Source: Caldilineales bacterium (GTDB lineage: Bacteria; Chloroflexota; Anaerolineae; JAAEKA01). Taken from it: a DNA stretch of 47,115 nt. The stretch spans positions 1 to 47,115 of the forward strand of contig JANWYQ010000102.1 in NCBI GenBank assembly GCA_025055015.1, written 5' to 3'. The translations under genes and the position numbers were made by a program. Below are positions 1 through 8,398 of the stretch, in pieces. Numbering within the stretch: position 1 is the first letter of the stretch; the number at the start of each line of letters is the position of its first letter. A model generated the notes under the pieces. It searched no databases, had not been told where the DNA came from, and saw nothing but the letters and a program-made list of their open reading frames with translations.

Positions 1-1137
1 CAAGAAGCGACCGGCCACCTCCTCCAGTGTGCCCTCGGCCATGGGAACGCCGGTGGCCTGCCAGAAGCGGCGCCGCGCGTCCCGGTCGGGCGGCGGCAGG
101 GTTAGGCTCAGCGAGTGCTCCACCAGCGGCCCGCGCAGCCCGCCGCTGCGGCCCAGGGCGATGCCCACCGGTCCACGGTAGCCGGTCAGCCGCGGCAGGT
201 CGAGGCTCTCGCCCGGCGCAGGGTCGCAGCGCAGCACCGGCACGCTGCCGGTGAGCGTTGCCAGCGGCCCTAGCAGTCGCCATCCCTCGTCGTCCGGCCT
301 CTCCGGCTTGTCTCCACGCCACAGCAGCACGTCGCAGCCCAAGCTGCGGGCCACGCTGCCGAGGAGGGTGCGCCGGCCGCTGCCGTTCATGCCCCGCACC
401 ACCAGGGCGGTGATGTGGCCACCGCGCAGCAGCTCCGGCAGGCGGGCGACCCGGGCCTGCAGAGCCGGCGGTAGGATCAGCTCCTCCACGGGCGGGAAGC
501 TCCGCTGCGACTGGCGAACCACGCCGGGGGCCGGCTGCTCCACGACTCGACCCTGCAGCGCGTCCCACAGGGCGGGCGGCACCTGCACCACCCACTCGGA
601 GCGCGGGTCACCGCGGCGGTCGGCGTCCACGGTCAACAAGCCATGCTCCAAAAGTCGCTGACTGATGGCCCACGCATCCAGCGACTCCCCGTCGGGCCGG
701 CTCAACAGCCAGCCCAACAGGCCCACGCACGGCCGCCGCGCCGGCAGCGGCTCCTGCAAGGCCGCGAAGAGCGCGCCGAAGCGGATATCCTCCTCCACCA
801 GGCCGGCGCCGATCAGGAAGCGCACGTCGTCGTCGCTGAGGCCCCGCTCGCTGCGCAGCGCCCGCAGCGGTAGATGGCCATCGGGTTGGGCCTGTGCGCC
901 GCCGGCAGCGACCTGCAAGTCCCACCACGCCCAGGCCAGGTCGGGCGGGAGGTCGGCCGGCTCGTGTTGGGCCAGGAGCGAACGGTAGGCAGCGAGGAAG
1001 GGAAAGGCCTGCAGCCAGTCCACGGGGGTCTCGGTGGCGCCGGCCATGCGCTCCAGGTGGGCCAGGACGCGCGCAATCACGGCGTAGACGTGCAGGCGGA
1101 AGTCGGCCACAGCGCGGTGAAGGCTGTTCTCTGTCAT
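1..1137 (-). CDS. AAA+ ATPase of the contractile injection system (Afp15-like), C-terminus cut by window edge
   Basis: An open frame runs from ATG at 1137 without a stop to base 1 (379 codons), so the C-terminal part lies outside the window. AAGGAG sits 10 bases upstream of the ATG. The visible N-terminal ~240 residues look like the helical/winged-helix region that precedes the AAA module in eCIS ATPases. A P-loop-like motif GMNGSGRRT lies near residues 247-255, but Arg stands where the Walker A Lys is expected. Such degenerate first P-loops occur in two-module ATPases, so the active module may lie beyond the edge. It is the last visible gene of the operon, in the Afp15 position behind the Afp14-position gene. 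Afp15-type ATPases are needed for particle assembly. Membership of the eCIS operon is secure; exact family assignment rests on context and the P-loop. Confidence 0.8.
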   Translation of the reverse strand, partial: MTENSLHRAVADFRLHVYAVIARVLAHLERMAGATETPVDWLQAFPFLAAYRSLLAQHEPADLPPDLAWAWWDLQVAAGGAQAQPDGHLPLRALRSERGLSDDDVRFLIGAGLVEEDIRFGALFAALQEPLPARRPCVGLLGWLLSRPDGESLDAWAISQRLLEHGLLTVDADRRGDPRSEWVVQVPPALWDALQGRVVEQPAPGVVRQSQRSFPPVEELILPPALQARVARLPELLRGGHITALVVRGMNGSGRRTLLGSVARSLGCDVLLWRGDKPERPDDEGWRLLGPLATLTGSVPVLRCDPAPGESLDLPRLTGYRGPVGIALGRSGGLRGPLVEHSLSLTLPPPDRDARRRFWQATGVPMAEGTLEEVAGRFL

Positions 1138-1225
1138 AAGGAAGGTGCTCCTTGACGGGCGCAAGGCTGAAGGTCCCGTCGAGAACCGTCCGGCCTCCAC
1201 TCCTGAGGACCGGCAGTCCCTCGGC

Positions 1226-3277
1226 CTAGACGAAGTGAAAGCTCACGATGCGGCCCAGGTTGGGCGCCCAGCCGGGGTTGCGGTCCAGGCCGGCGCGGCG
1301 GGCGCCGAGGTCAATGCGGTCCATGGACAAGAAGAGGTCCACGTGCGTCCGGCTGACCAGCACGCGGCCCTCCACGGCCAGCAGCTCGGCCAAGCGAACG
1401 TCCAGCTCCGCCGGTGGGCATAGCAGCGCCCGAGCTAGCCAGCAGCGCAAGAAACCGAGCAGCCGCTGTAGCAGCCAGGCCAGGCCCGGGCCGAGCAGCA
1501 CCGCGACACCTGGGTCGAGGGGCGACAGGGCCGGCGGCTCAGCCACCACCTCCCACCGGGCGGCGACGCCAGCTGCGGCGTAGCGCGCCGCCTCGGCAGC
1601 GGCGGCCTCGGCCAGCCCGCGATCGCCGAGGGGCACGTCGGCCACCACGTAGCCGCCCTGGCCGTCGGCGGCGTCCCACACCACGAGCCGATCGGCGACG
1701 GCGGCGGCCAGCCAGCGCGGCTCCGCCGGGCCATAGCGCCGCAGCCAGGTCGCCGGGAGGCGGAAGGCCACAGGCTGCGGCAGATCGGCGCCGATGGCCG
1801 CGCCCACTGGCCGGCCGTCGAGCGCGGCCAAGGCGGCCCACAACGGGTCCTCGGCGAGAGAAGGTTGGCGACCTTCGAAAGGCTGGCAACCCTGAGCGAG
1901 CGCCTGCGCCAACGCCTCCAACAGCGCCCAGCCGCCGACGTGTTCCGCCAGGGCCGGGTCATTCCAGCCGTCAGGCAGGTCCAGGCGCAACAACAGGTTG
2001 ATCAGGTACAGCACGCCGCCCAGGCCGGTGAACGTCCACCGGCCCGGCCAGTCGGGCAAGGCCGGGGGATCGGCCGCTTCCGGCGGAGGCGTTTCAAGCA
2101 GGGCGTCCGCGGCCGGGCTGGCGTCATCGGTAGCCTGCGGCCGATGCACTGCCGCCAGGCTGCCGCGTGTGGTCTCGCGCGCCGCCTCCGCCAAGGCCTG
2201 GCCTGCGTGCTCGCCGACCGACGCCAGGCGCCCTGGACGCCGGTCGGCCGCGGCATCTCGGAAAGCGGCCGGTGTCTGGCCAAGCGCGTCCGTAGCCTCC
2301 TGCACACCATAGGAGCTGCCCACGACTGCCGTCGGCCCCTGAGAAGGGATACGTCCTGTCGCACGGCTGGCTCCTGGCATCGGCGGCGGCACGCCGGATG
2401 GCGAGATCGCAGTCAACGCCCCGGGCGGACCGGGCCATAAGCGCTCCGCGGCCAGGGCGGACTGCAGCCACTCGGCTGCGGCGGCTGCGAAGGCTGGGGT
2501 ACGGGCCTGAGTGGGTGCACAGCGCAACGCAGCGGCCAGGCCCAGCAAGTAATGCGCCTGGGGCGACAGGCCGGCGACCGCCGCCTCCGGAAACCACCGA
2601 TGCCACGGCGCCCTGGCTGCGGGCGGCTGTTCCGGTGGCGCTGGGTTCTCTTCGGCCTGCACCCGCAGGGCGGCGTCCGGCAAGGCGAAGCACCCGTGCA
2701 GCGCTCGCACCACCTGGCTCACCCCGCGACGGTCGAGCAGGGCGACCGCGCGCGCAGCGTCCCAGACCGACAGCATACCCAGGCCTGCGGGCAGCGCGGC
2801 CGGGCGGCTGCTCCACGCGTGCGCCAGCGCCTCGGCAGGCCGGGCCGGCAGGGCTGGCCACACCGCCCGCCAGTACCAGCGCCCCGTCGCCCGCCCGGCC
2901 AGCACGTCGGCCGTCAGGCAGGCCAGCAGCTCAGCCTCGTCGCTGAACAGGATGGCCGGCGCGGCGGGCGACACCGCCGCCTGGGCCGGTTGCGCCGCGC
3001 GGCGAGCCAGGTCGGCCATCTGGCGCTGCACCCGCTCCCGCCAGTCCGGAGACGGCCAGGGACGCTCCGCTGACAGCGCGGGACCGCTGACCCGGCGCAA
3101 CACCAGCACCGCAGCCGGCGGCAGGCCCGGCAGTTGCCAATCCACTCCGGCCAGGTGGCGCTCAGCGCGCAGCCGCACGGCCGGCGTGGCCGCCGCCGGC
3201 TCCTGGCAGCGCACAACAAGGCGTTCGATCCGATGGCGCGTCGTCGGGTCCATGATCACCGCTGTGCCGTGCAACAT
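1226..3277 (-). CDS. Conserved eCIS operon protein in the Afp14 position (candidate tape measure or assembly protein)
   Basis: This 683-residue protein has no enzyme motif I recognise. It is rich in Ala, Pro, Leu and Arg. The N-terminal ~220 residues are alpha-helical in character with a segment FSDEAELLACL followed by WYWRAVW. A Pro/Ala-rich, poorly conserved-looking middle follows. The C-terminal ~60 residues (SRTHVDLFLSMDRIDL, then GLDRNPGWAPNLGR) resemble a tail I associate with proteins in other eCIS loci. Its ATG overlaps the stop of the preceding gene as TAATG, suggesting coupling; an ATG eight codons in (3253) is the alternative start. Position between fibre-like genes and the ATPase matches afp14, the tape-measure gene of the antifeeding prophage. 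The sequence does not look like a classic long coiled-coil tape measure, so this role is inference from gene order. Confidence 0.7.
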   Translation of the reverse strand: MLHGTAVIMDPTTRHRIERLVVRCQEPAAATPAVRLRAERHLAGVDWQLPGLPPAAVLVLRRVSGPALSAERPWPSPDWRERVQRQMADLARRAAQPAQAAVSPAAPAILFSDEAELLACLTADVLAGRATGRWYWRAVWPALPARPAEALAHAWSSRPAALPAGLGMLSVWDAARAVALLDRRGVSQVVRALHGCFALPDAALRVQAEENPAPPEQPPAARAPWHRWFPEAAVAGLSPQAHYLLGLAAALRCAPTQARTPAFAAAAAEWLQSALAAERLWPGPPGALTAISPSGVPPPMPGASRATGRIPSQGPTAVVGSSYGVQEATDALGQTPAAFRDAAADRRPGRLASVGEHAGQALAEAARETTRGSLAAVHRPQATDDASPAADALLETPPPEAADPPALPDWPGRWTFTGLGGVLYLINLLLRLDLPDGWNDPALAEHVGGWALLEALAQALAQGCQPFEGRQPSLAEDPLWAALAALDGRPVGAAIGADLPQPVAFRLPATWLRRYGPAEPRWLAAAVADRLVVWDAADGQGGYVVADVPLGDRGLAEAAAAEAARYAAAGVAARWEVVAEPPALSPLDPGVAVLLGPGLAWLLQRLLGFLRCWLARALLCPPAELDVRLAELLAVEGRVLVSRTHVDLFLSMDRIDLGARRAGLDRNPGWAPNLGRIVSFHFV

Positions 3278-6006
3278 TAGCCGGAGATGATCTCACAGGC
3301 CATCTTGGCCGCGGCGTCGGGCGCCAGGCCGTCCACCACCTGGGCGATCACGCGGTCGAGGGGGTCCAGCCAGGCGAACAGACCGGGGAAGGCGGGCAGG
3401 GCGTGGGCTGTAGTCGCCGCCTGCACGAACACGGCCATGTGTGGATCGTTCACGGCTGCGTCGGCGCGCGCCGGAACGCGCTGGGCATCCCTGGCCAATG
3501 CCTTCTGCACCTCGGCCGAGGCCAACAGCTCCGCCGTCTGGGCCGCGACAGCCTGGTTCTGGCTGCCCGTCACTAGGTAGAAGGCATAGGCGAAGGCCAG
3601 CGGCCGCGCCGGGCCCACCGCGCCGGGGGGCAAGGGGGTGATCAGCAGGCTGCCTCCCAGGTCTTGCTGGTTCTGGGCCAGCGCCCACGGGCCATCGAGG
3701 GTCAGCGCGCTTTTTTGACCGCGAAACGACTGCGCAGCCTGCTCGTAGTCCACGAACGTTGCGCCGTTGCGCACCAGCCGCTGCACCAGCTCGAAGCCGG
3801 CCGTGAACGCCTCGAAGTTGCACCGCCCCCTCTCGTCCCGCAGGGGGCCGCCCTCGGCCACGAACAGCCCGTATAGGAACAGCAACGAGGCGGGCAACAA
3901 GGCCGGGAATTGCCGCCTGGCCAGTTGCTGCACCACGGCCACCAGCTCGTCCACCGTCTTGGGCGGCGCGAGAGCTAGCTCCTGGAAAAGCTTTCCGTTC
4001 AGGTGCAGCGCCACGGTCTCCAGGGCCAGGGGAAGGCCGTACAGCGCCCTGCCCCGGGTCACGGCCTGCTGAGCCGCCGGCAGCGTGCTGGGATGCAGGC
4101 TGGCCAAACCGGTCAGCGGCTGCACCACGCCGCCCTGGATCCACTCGGCCAGGAACTGGTCGCGCCACAGCACCAGGTCGGGCGCGTTGTCGGCAGCCAC
4201 GGCGCGACGCAGCTGCTGGTCCAGGCTCTCGCCCGGCACGGCCTGCAGGGTGAGCTGGAGGCCTGGGTTGTCCCGTTGCACCTGCGCCGCGAAGGACTGC
4301 AGCACCTTGGCCTCGGCGCCGGCCGCATCGAAGCCGTGCCAGATGGCCACGTTGCCGGTGATGCCCGGCGGCGGCGCGGTCGGCTTCCTCACCGGCACGG
4401 CCACCTTAGGCCGCACCTGCTTGACGAACACCGCGTAGGGCACGTCGGCCACGCCCGGAACCGCCGGCGGCAGCAGCGCCGCCAACTGCGCCTTGGCCGC
4501 CTGCCGCGCGCCGGCAGTGCGACCGGCCAGCACCACGTCCATGGCCTGCAGCAGCGCCGCGCCCACCAGCCGCAGCCACACGTCCTGCACCAGGTACACG
4601 TCGAAGCGAGGGCTAGCCGCTAGGTCAATCGCCTCGTCGAACCACGCCCGCTGCAGGTAAAAGTCCACCGACTCGCCGTCAATCAGATGGACGGCATCCG
4701 GCATGGCCGCGCCGAAGAAGGTCTGCAGGTCGAACCCCGCCTTGGGCAGCCTGGCCAACGTCTGAGCGCGCAGAAGGTCCTCGACGGACACCTTGGGCTG
4801 GGCGACGAGGGCGTCGGCTGTCGGCTGCAGGGCCGTCCCTGGCGCTTCCAGCAGGGTGTCGAGCAGGGGCTGGTTGTTGAAGAGAGCCGCGTAGGCTTCG
4901 CTGCCTGCGGCCAGGGCCCATGGGTTGGTCCGCTTCGCCGCCCTGACGACGCTCTGCCCTGCCCTGGCGAGCGGCGGTCCGCCGACGCCCGTGAACCTGG
5001 TCTTCTTGAGCTGCTCCAGCAGGTGGCTCACCAGGTGCTCCACCAGGAACTGGGGCGGTCGGATGGGCAGGTAGCCGACGGGGGGCAGGTAGCGAAAGTG
5101 GTCGGCGGCCTTGAGCGCAGCGACGTTGCCTGCGGCCAGCAGCCGGCTCACCTGGTCCTGGAACTGCAGAAAGCGCGCCTCGGCGTCGGCCACGCGGCGG
5201 TCGGACAACACCCCGCGCCAGTCGGCCGAGGGCAAGAGCTGGACCAGGCGGCGGCGCACCGCCCAAGGGTCCAAGAAGGCGACCTTGGCGCCTTGCCAGT
5301 AGAACACGGCGAGGGGCAGGTCGCACTCGGTGAGGTCGGCCGCGGCCACCGTCGCCAGGCCGCCGTAGTCGTCGCCGAAGCGGAAGGGGTCGGGGGGCAG
5401 GCGGCGCAGGTGGTCGCTGCCAAAGCACCAGTGCGCCAGACGGTTCTGCCGGTTCTTGTCCGTGGCGCCGCTGCCGCCCACGCCGAAGGCCGCCAGCTTG
5501 ATGGCCTTGAACTGCGCGCCCTCCACCTCCCAGCGGGCCGCACAGCCGGCGGGCAGGCTGCCGCTAGGCGTCGCCTTCAGCGGCGCCTGGCCCTCCAGCC
5601 GCGCCACCGGCGTGACCGTCAGCAGGTAGGCGCCGTCGGCCAAGGAGCTGCCGCCGCCGTTGGTCGGCGCCACGGCGCAGTCGGCGAAGAGGCCTGCATC
5701 GAGGACGGCCGGCGCAGGGCCGGAGGCCGGGACCAGGCTCAGCGTCACCGCGCCGGGCAGGCGGACGAGCTGGCCTGCCCGGTTGACCCCCAGCCCGGCG
5801 GTGACCTGCACGCCGGTGTTGCCGACCTGCGCCGCCATCAGCCCTTCGACCACGCCGTGGCCTGTCGCCTGGCCCAGCCGGCTCAGCCGCGTCAGCGTCG
5901 CCGCCTGATCGGCCTGCAGATCCTCGGCGCTGAGCAAGCGGCCGTTGGCGTAGTGCGGCATGCGCAGGCCGTCAACGAAGGTGGCTTCCAGAAGCTGCGC
6001 GCTCAT
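3277..6006 (-). CDS. eCIS fibre-position protein fused to a maltose-binding-protein-like solute-binding domain
   Basis: This is a 909-residue protein. ATG at 6006 overlaps the upstream TGA (ATGA) and is preceded by AGGAGGG, so longer readings upstream are not the start. Residues ~5-100 resemble the N-terminal domain of the previous gene's product (a GRLLSAEDLQADQ segment, then a GxxGxVxGL-like turn and NRAGQLVRLP). Residues ~100-535 are unassigned. A Pro-rich linker (VRKPTAPPPG) leads to residues 548-909, which follow E. coli MalE in order: NVAIWHGF, PDLVLWRDQF, YGLPLALETVALHLN, LAPPKTVDEL, FVAEGGP, ALTLDGPWAL and VNDPHMAVF. This is a family 1 extracellular solute-binding fold (SBP_bac_1/8). 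There is no signal peptide or lipobox and no ABC permease nearby, so the domain belongs to the particle. I infer a glycan- or receptor-binding tip. See the finding. Confidence 0.85.
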   Translation of the reverse strand: MSAQLLEATFVDGLRMPHYANGRLLSAEDLQADQAATLTRLSRLGQATGHGVVEGLMAAQVGNTGVQVTAGLGVNRAGQLVRLPGAVTLSLVPASGPAPAVLDAGLFADCAVAPTNGGGSSLADGAYLLTVTPVARLEGQAPLKATPSGSLPAGCAARWEVEGAQFKAIKLAAFGVGGSGATDKNRQNRLAHWCFGSDHLRRLPPDPFRFGDDYGGLATVAAADLTECDLPLAVFYWQGAKVAFLDPWAVRRRLVQLLPSADWRGVLSDRRVADAEARFLQFQDQVSRLLAAGNVAALKAADHFRYLPPVGYLPIRPPQFLVEHLVSHLLEQLKKTRFTGVGGPPLARAGQSVVRAAKRTNPWALAAGSEAYAALFNNQPLLDTLLEAPGTALQPTADALVAQPKVSVEDLLRAQTLARLPKAGFDLQTFFGAAMPDAVHLIDGESVDFYLQRAWFDEAIDLAASPRFDVYLVQDVWLRLVGAALLQAMDVVLAGRTAGARQAAKAQLAALLPPAVPGVADVPYAVFVKQVRPKVAVPVRKPTAPPPGITGNVAIWHGFDAAGAEAKVLQSFAAQVQRDNPGLQLTLQAVPGESLDQQLRRAVAADNAPDLVLWRDQFLAEWIQGGVVQPLTGLASLHPSTLPAAQQAVTRGRALYGLPLALETVALHLNGKLFQELALAPPKTVDELVAVVQQLARRQFPALLPASLLFLYGLFVAEGGPLRDERGRCNFEAFTAGFELVQRLVRNGATFVDYEQAAQSFRGQKSALTLDGPWALAQNQQDLGGSLLITPLPPGAVGPARPLAFAYAFYLVTGSQNQAVAAQTAELLASAEVQKALARDAQRVPARADAAVNDPHMAVFVQAATTAHALPAFPGLFAWLDPLDRVIAQVVDGLAPDAAAKMACEIISG

Positions 6007-8357
6007 CCGATCCCTCCTGTCGCCAGCACCCGATGGAAGGCGACCACCGCGTCCTCGCCGTTGTGGCCCTCGAACTTGATACCGGTCTGCTTGATGTAGT
6101 CGCCCAGCGACATCTCTGCGCCGCCGGCCATCACGGTGGTCCGGTCCAACGGGAACGCAAAGCGCAGGTAGTTCGAGCCGAACTCCTTCCACACGTCGCT
6201 GCGAACGGTGGCCCGGTAGACGTTGGACTGGACGGCGGTCATGAGGATGCGCTCCCGGGGGATCTCCACCAGCCTGGGCGGGCGCTTGGGATCGCCCGGC
6301 GCGGTCCGCCCGTTGGCGCGCTCGCCGAACACCCGGAACGGCGGCGGCATCTGCTGTTCCATGAACACCACCGCCTCGGCCGCGTCGAAGCGCCGATCCA
6401 GATGGAACCACAGCTCGAAGACCGTCTGATCGCTGTTCAGCATGACCGTCGTAATGGTCACGAAGGGCTGGGTCGGCAGCTGCGCGGCGATGCGGGTGAA
6501 CACCTCGTCCCAGGGGATGACCACCGGGGGAGCCTCGACCACAGGGGGCAGCTCCACCTGGTAGTACAGCCAAACCGTCTGGCGGCCGTCGTAGCCCAGA
6601 AAGGAGAGGTGCTCGCGCTCGATGAGCTCGGCCAGCGTGGTGGCCGCTGTCCTCACGCGCACGGCCTGCGCGTCGAAGGCCAACAGCAGCGCCGCGGCCT
6701 GGCCAACGGCAACGTCGGCCGGCGGCGTCAACTGCCAATGGAAGGCGAACCCGCCCTGGCCGCCCACCGGCTGCGCTGCAAACAGCACGCGCTGTCCGCC
6801 CTGGCCCAGGGTGACCGGGACCTCCTTGGGCAGGCGCACGGGCGCATCGGTGTGGAACCAGAGGTTGAGGGCGGTCTGGCCGGTGGACAGCCGCACTGCT
6901 CGCACCGTGGCCAGGTCGCGGCTGGGCAGGATGCGCTCCACCGCGGCGTACACCGTGACCTGATCGCCGGTGCGGCCGAGGTAGTCGTAGGGAGAGGCCG
7001 CCAGCACGTCGGGCAAGGGGCTGCCGCCCACCTCCCGCAGCGCGGCCAGGTCCACAGTTAGGGCCAACCGCTCACCGGCGGCCAGGGCGTGCACGGCGGC
7101 CGGCGCGGTGGTCAACACGGCTACGTTGTCGAAGCCGGCCAGCGGCTCGACCCGCGCCAGCTTGATCTCGCGGCCGTTGGCGGTGAGGCGGAAGGCGGCC
7201 AGGGGATCGCCTGTGACCTCCACCGCCGCCGGGTGGTGCAGCCAGGCCCAGACGGTATGGCTGTCGCGCACCTGGAGGGTGGCGAACTCCCGCAGCGCCT
7301 TCGCCGCCGCCTGGCCGCCGCCCAGCAGCAGGAGCTCCTGGATCAGCTGCGTGTGCAGCAGGAAGGGCCGGCCGCCGTCGCTTACCTCTGCGGCGTCAAT
7401 CTTGGGGCTAGCAGGGTTGAACCCCGCAGCCGGCACGAAGTCTATGCAGGCCAGCAGAATGCCGGCCTCCACCTCGGCGTCGCTGCCGGGCTCGATCAGG
7501 TCGGGCTGGCCGTGGATGGCCGGCCGCACCTCGGTGACCCACACGGCGAAGATGCGGTCCAGCGCCTGCCGCGCCGTCTCCCAAGGCAACTGCAGCGCGC
7601 CGGGCGGCGATCCGGCGGGCATGTCCGCGGCCTGGGCGCACGGGCCGATGGCCGGCGGCCGGGCCAGGCTGCGCACCTGCGCGATGATCTCCGCCTCGTC
7701 CGACTGCGCCTCGGGCAGCCCCGGCACGAAGCGAATGCCGTTCAGCAGGTCGGCCAGGCTGCGCACGGCGCTCCAGGCGGCCATGCGCGGCGCGTCCCAG
7801 CGCAGCTCCAGGGTGAACGCGTCGCGGATGCGGGAGGGCGCCTGGGTGACCTCGCTGCTGCTGCACGGCTGGCCGGGGATGGGCACCAGCGCGTCCAGGC
7901 ATTCGTCGTAGCCAGCCACCACATAACAGCGCAGGCGGCCGGCCTCGTCCGGCGGCGGCGCCTGGCCGTCCTGAACCTGCTTGGCGTACCACGCGCCCAG
8001 CCGCGCACACTGCTCGTCGCGAACCACGATGGGACGGCCGAGCTGGTCGAGGGCCATGCCCGGCTGCACGGTTATCAACATCTCATCGCTGTTGTCCGCC
8101 GGCCGGCTCGCCGTCACCTCCAGCCCGAACACCGTGCCGTAGCCGTGCAACCCCCGGCTGTGTAGGTAGTCCTTCTCCAGGAAGTAGAGCTGCTCCTGGC
8201 GAAAGTCGTCCACCCCCAGCACCAGCCCGAACTCGTAGTTCACCCGCTGGTCGCTGCGCAGCGCGCCGTTGGCCAGCGACACGCAGCGCTGCAGCGCGGC
8301 GTTGCCGTTCCCGGCGGACGCGCCTCCTCGGGTCTTGTTCTTGACAATCGAAGCCAT
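6003..8357 (-). CDS. Large eCIS fibre/baseplate-periphery protein (unknown fold)
   Basis: The 784-residue product starts at ATG 8357, chosen because AGGAGA lies 7 bases upstream; an in-frame GTG at 8402 would add 15 residues and overlap the previous stop. Residues ~35-125 carry a pattern typical of a domain found in large phage-like tail proteins: GLVLGVDDFRQEQ, LHSRGLHGYGTVFGL, and PGMALDQLGRPIVV. The rest has several beta-rich stretches, including two similar segments with VFELWFHLDRRF and ALNLWFHTDAP about 170 residues apart, which suggests an internal duplication. The gene sits between the gpI-like gene and the solute-binding fusion, the place where afp13 (tail fibre) lies in the antifeeding prophage. 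Its TGA overlaps the next ATG. Structural role at the baseplate periphery or fibre is inferred; no enzymatic motif is visible. Confidence 0.75.
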   Translation of the reverse strand: MASIVKNKTRGGASAGNGNAALQRCVSLANGALRSDQRVNYEFGLVLGVDDFRQEQLYFLEKDYLHSRGLHGYGTVFGLEVTASRPADNSDEMLITVQPGMALDQLGRPIVVRDEQCARLGAWYAKQVQDGQAPPPDEAGRLRCYVVAGYDECLDALVPIPGQPCSSSEVTQAPSRIRDAFTLELRWDAPRMAAWSAVRSLADLLNGIRFVPGLPEAQSDEAEIIAQVRSLARPPAIGPCAQAADMPAGSPPGALQLPWETARQALDRIFAVWVTEVRPAIHGQPDLIEPGSDAEVEAGILLACIDFVPAAGFNPASPKIDAAEVSDGGRPFLLHTQLIQELLLLGGGQAAAKALREFATLQVRDSHTVWAWLHHPAAVEVTGDPLAAFRLTANGREIKLARVEPLAGFDNVAVLTTAPAAVHALAAGERLALTVDLAALREVGGSPLPDVLAASPYDYLGRTGDQVTVYAAVERILPSRDLATVRAVRLSTGQTALNLWFHTDAPVRLPKEVPVTLGQGGQRVLFAAQPVGGQGGFAFHWQLTPPADVAVGQAAALLLAFDAQAVRVRTAATTLAELIEREHLSFLGYDGRQTVWLYYQVELPPVVEAPPVVIPWDEVFTRIAAQLPTQPFVTITTVMLNSDQTVFELWFHLDRRFDAAEAVVFMEQQMPPPFRVFGERANGRTAPGDPKRPPRLVEIPRERILMTAVQSNVYRATVRSDVWKEFGSNYLRFAFPLDRTTVMAGGAEMSLGDYIKQTGIKFEGHNGEDAVVAFHRVLATGGIG

Positions 8358-8398
8358 ATCATCTTCTCCTGTGGTACAGCGTTGGCCCGGCGGCCGGA

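Noticed and set aside
3277-4365. A sugar ABC transporter binding-protein gene beside the locus
   Set aside because: The domain is continuous in frame with the eCIS N-terminal part, lacks its own start, signal peptide and lipobox, and has no permease or ATPase partners.
3277-6738. A 1153-residue protein extending upstream of 6006
   Set aside because: The extra 244 residues are Arg/Gly/Ala-rich shadow translation of the upstream gene, and a good ribosome site plus ATGA overlap places the start at 6006.
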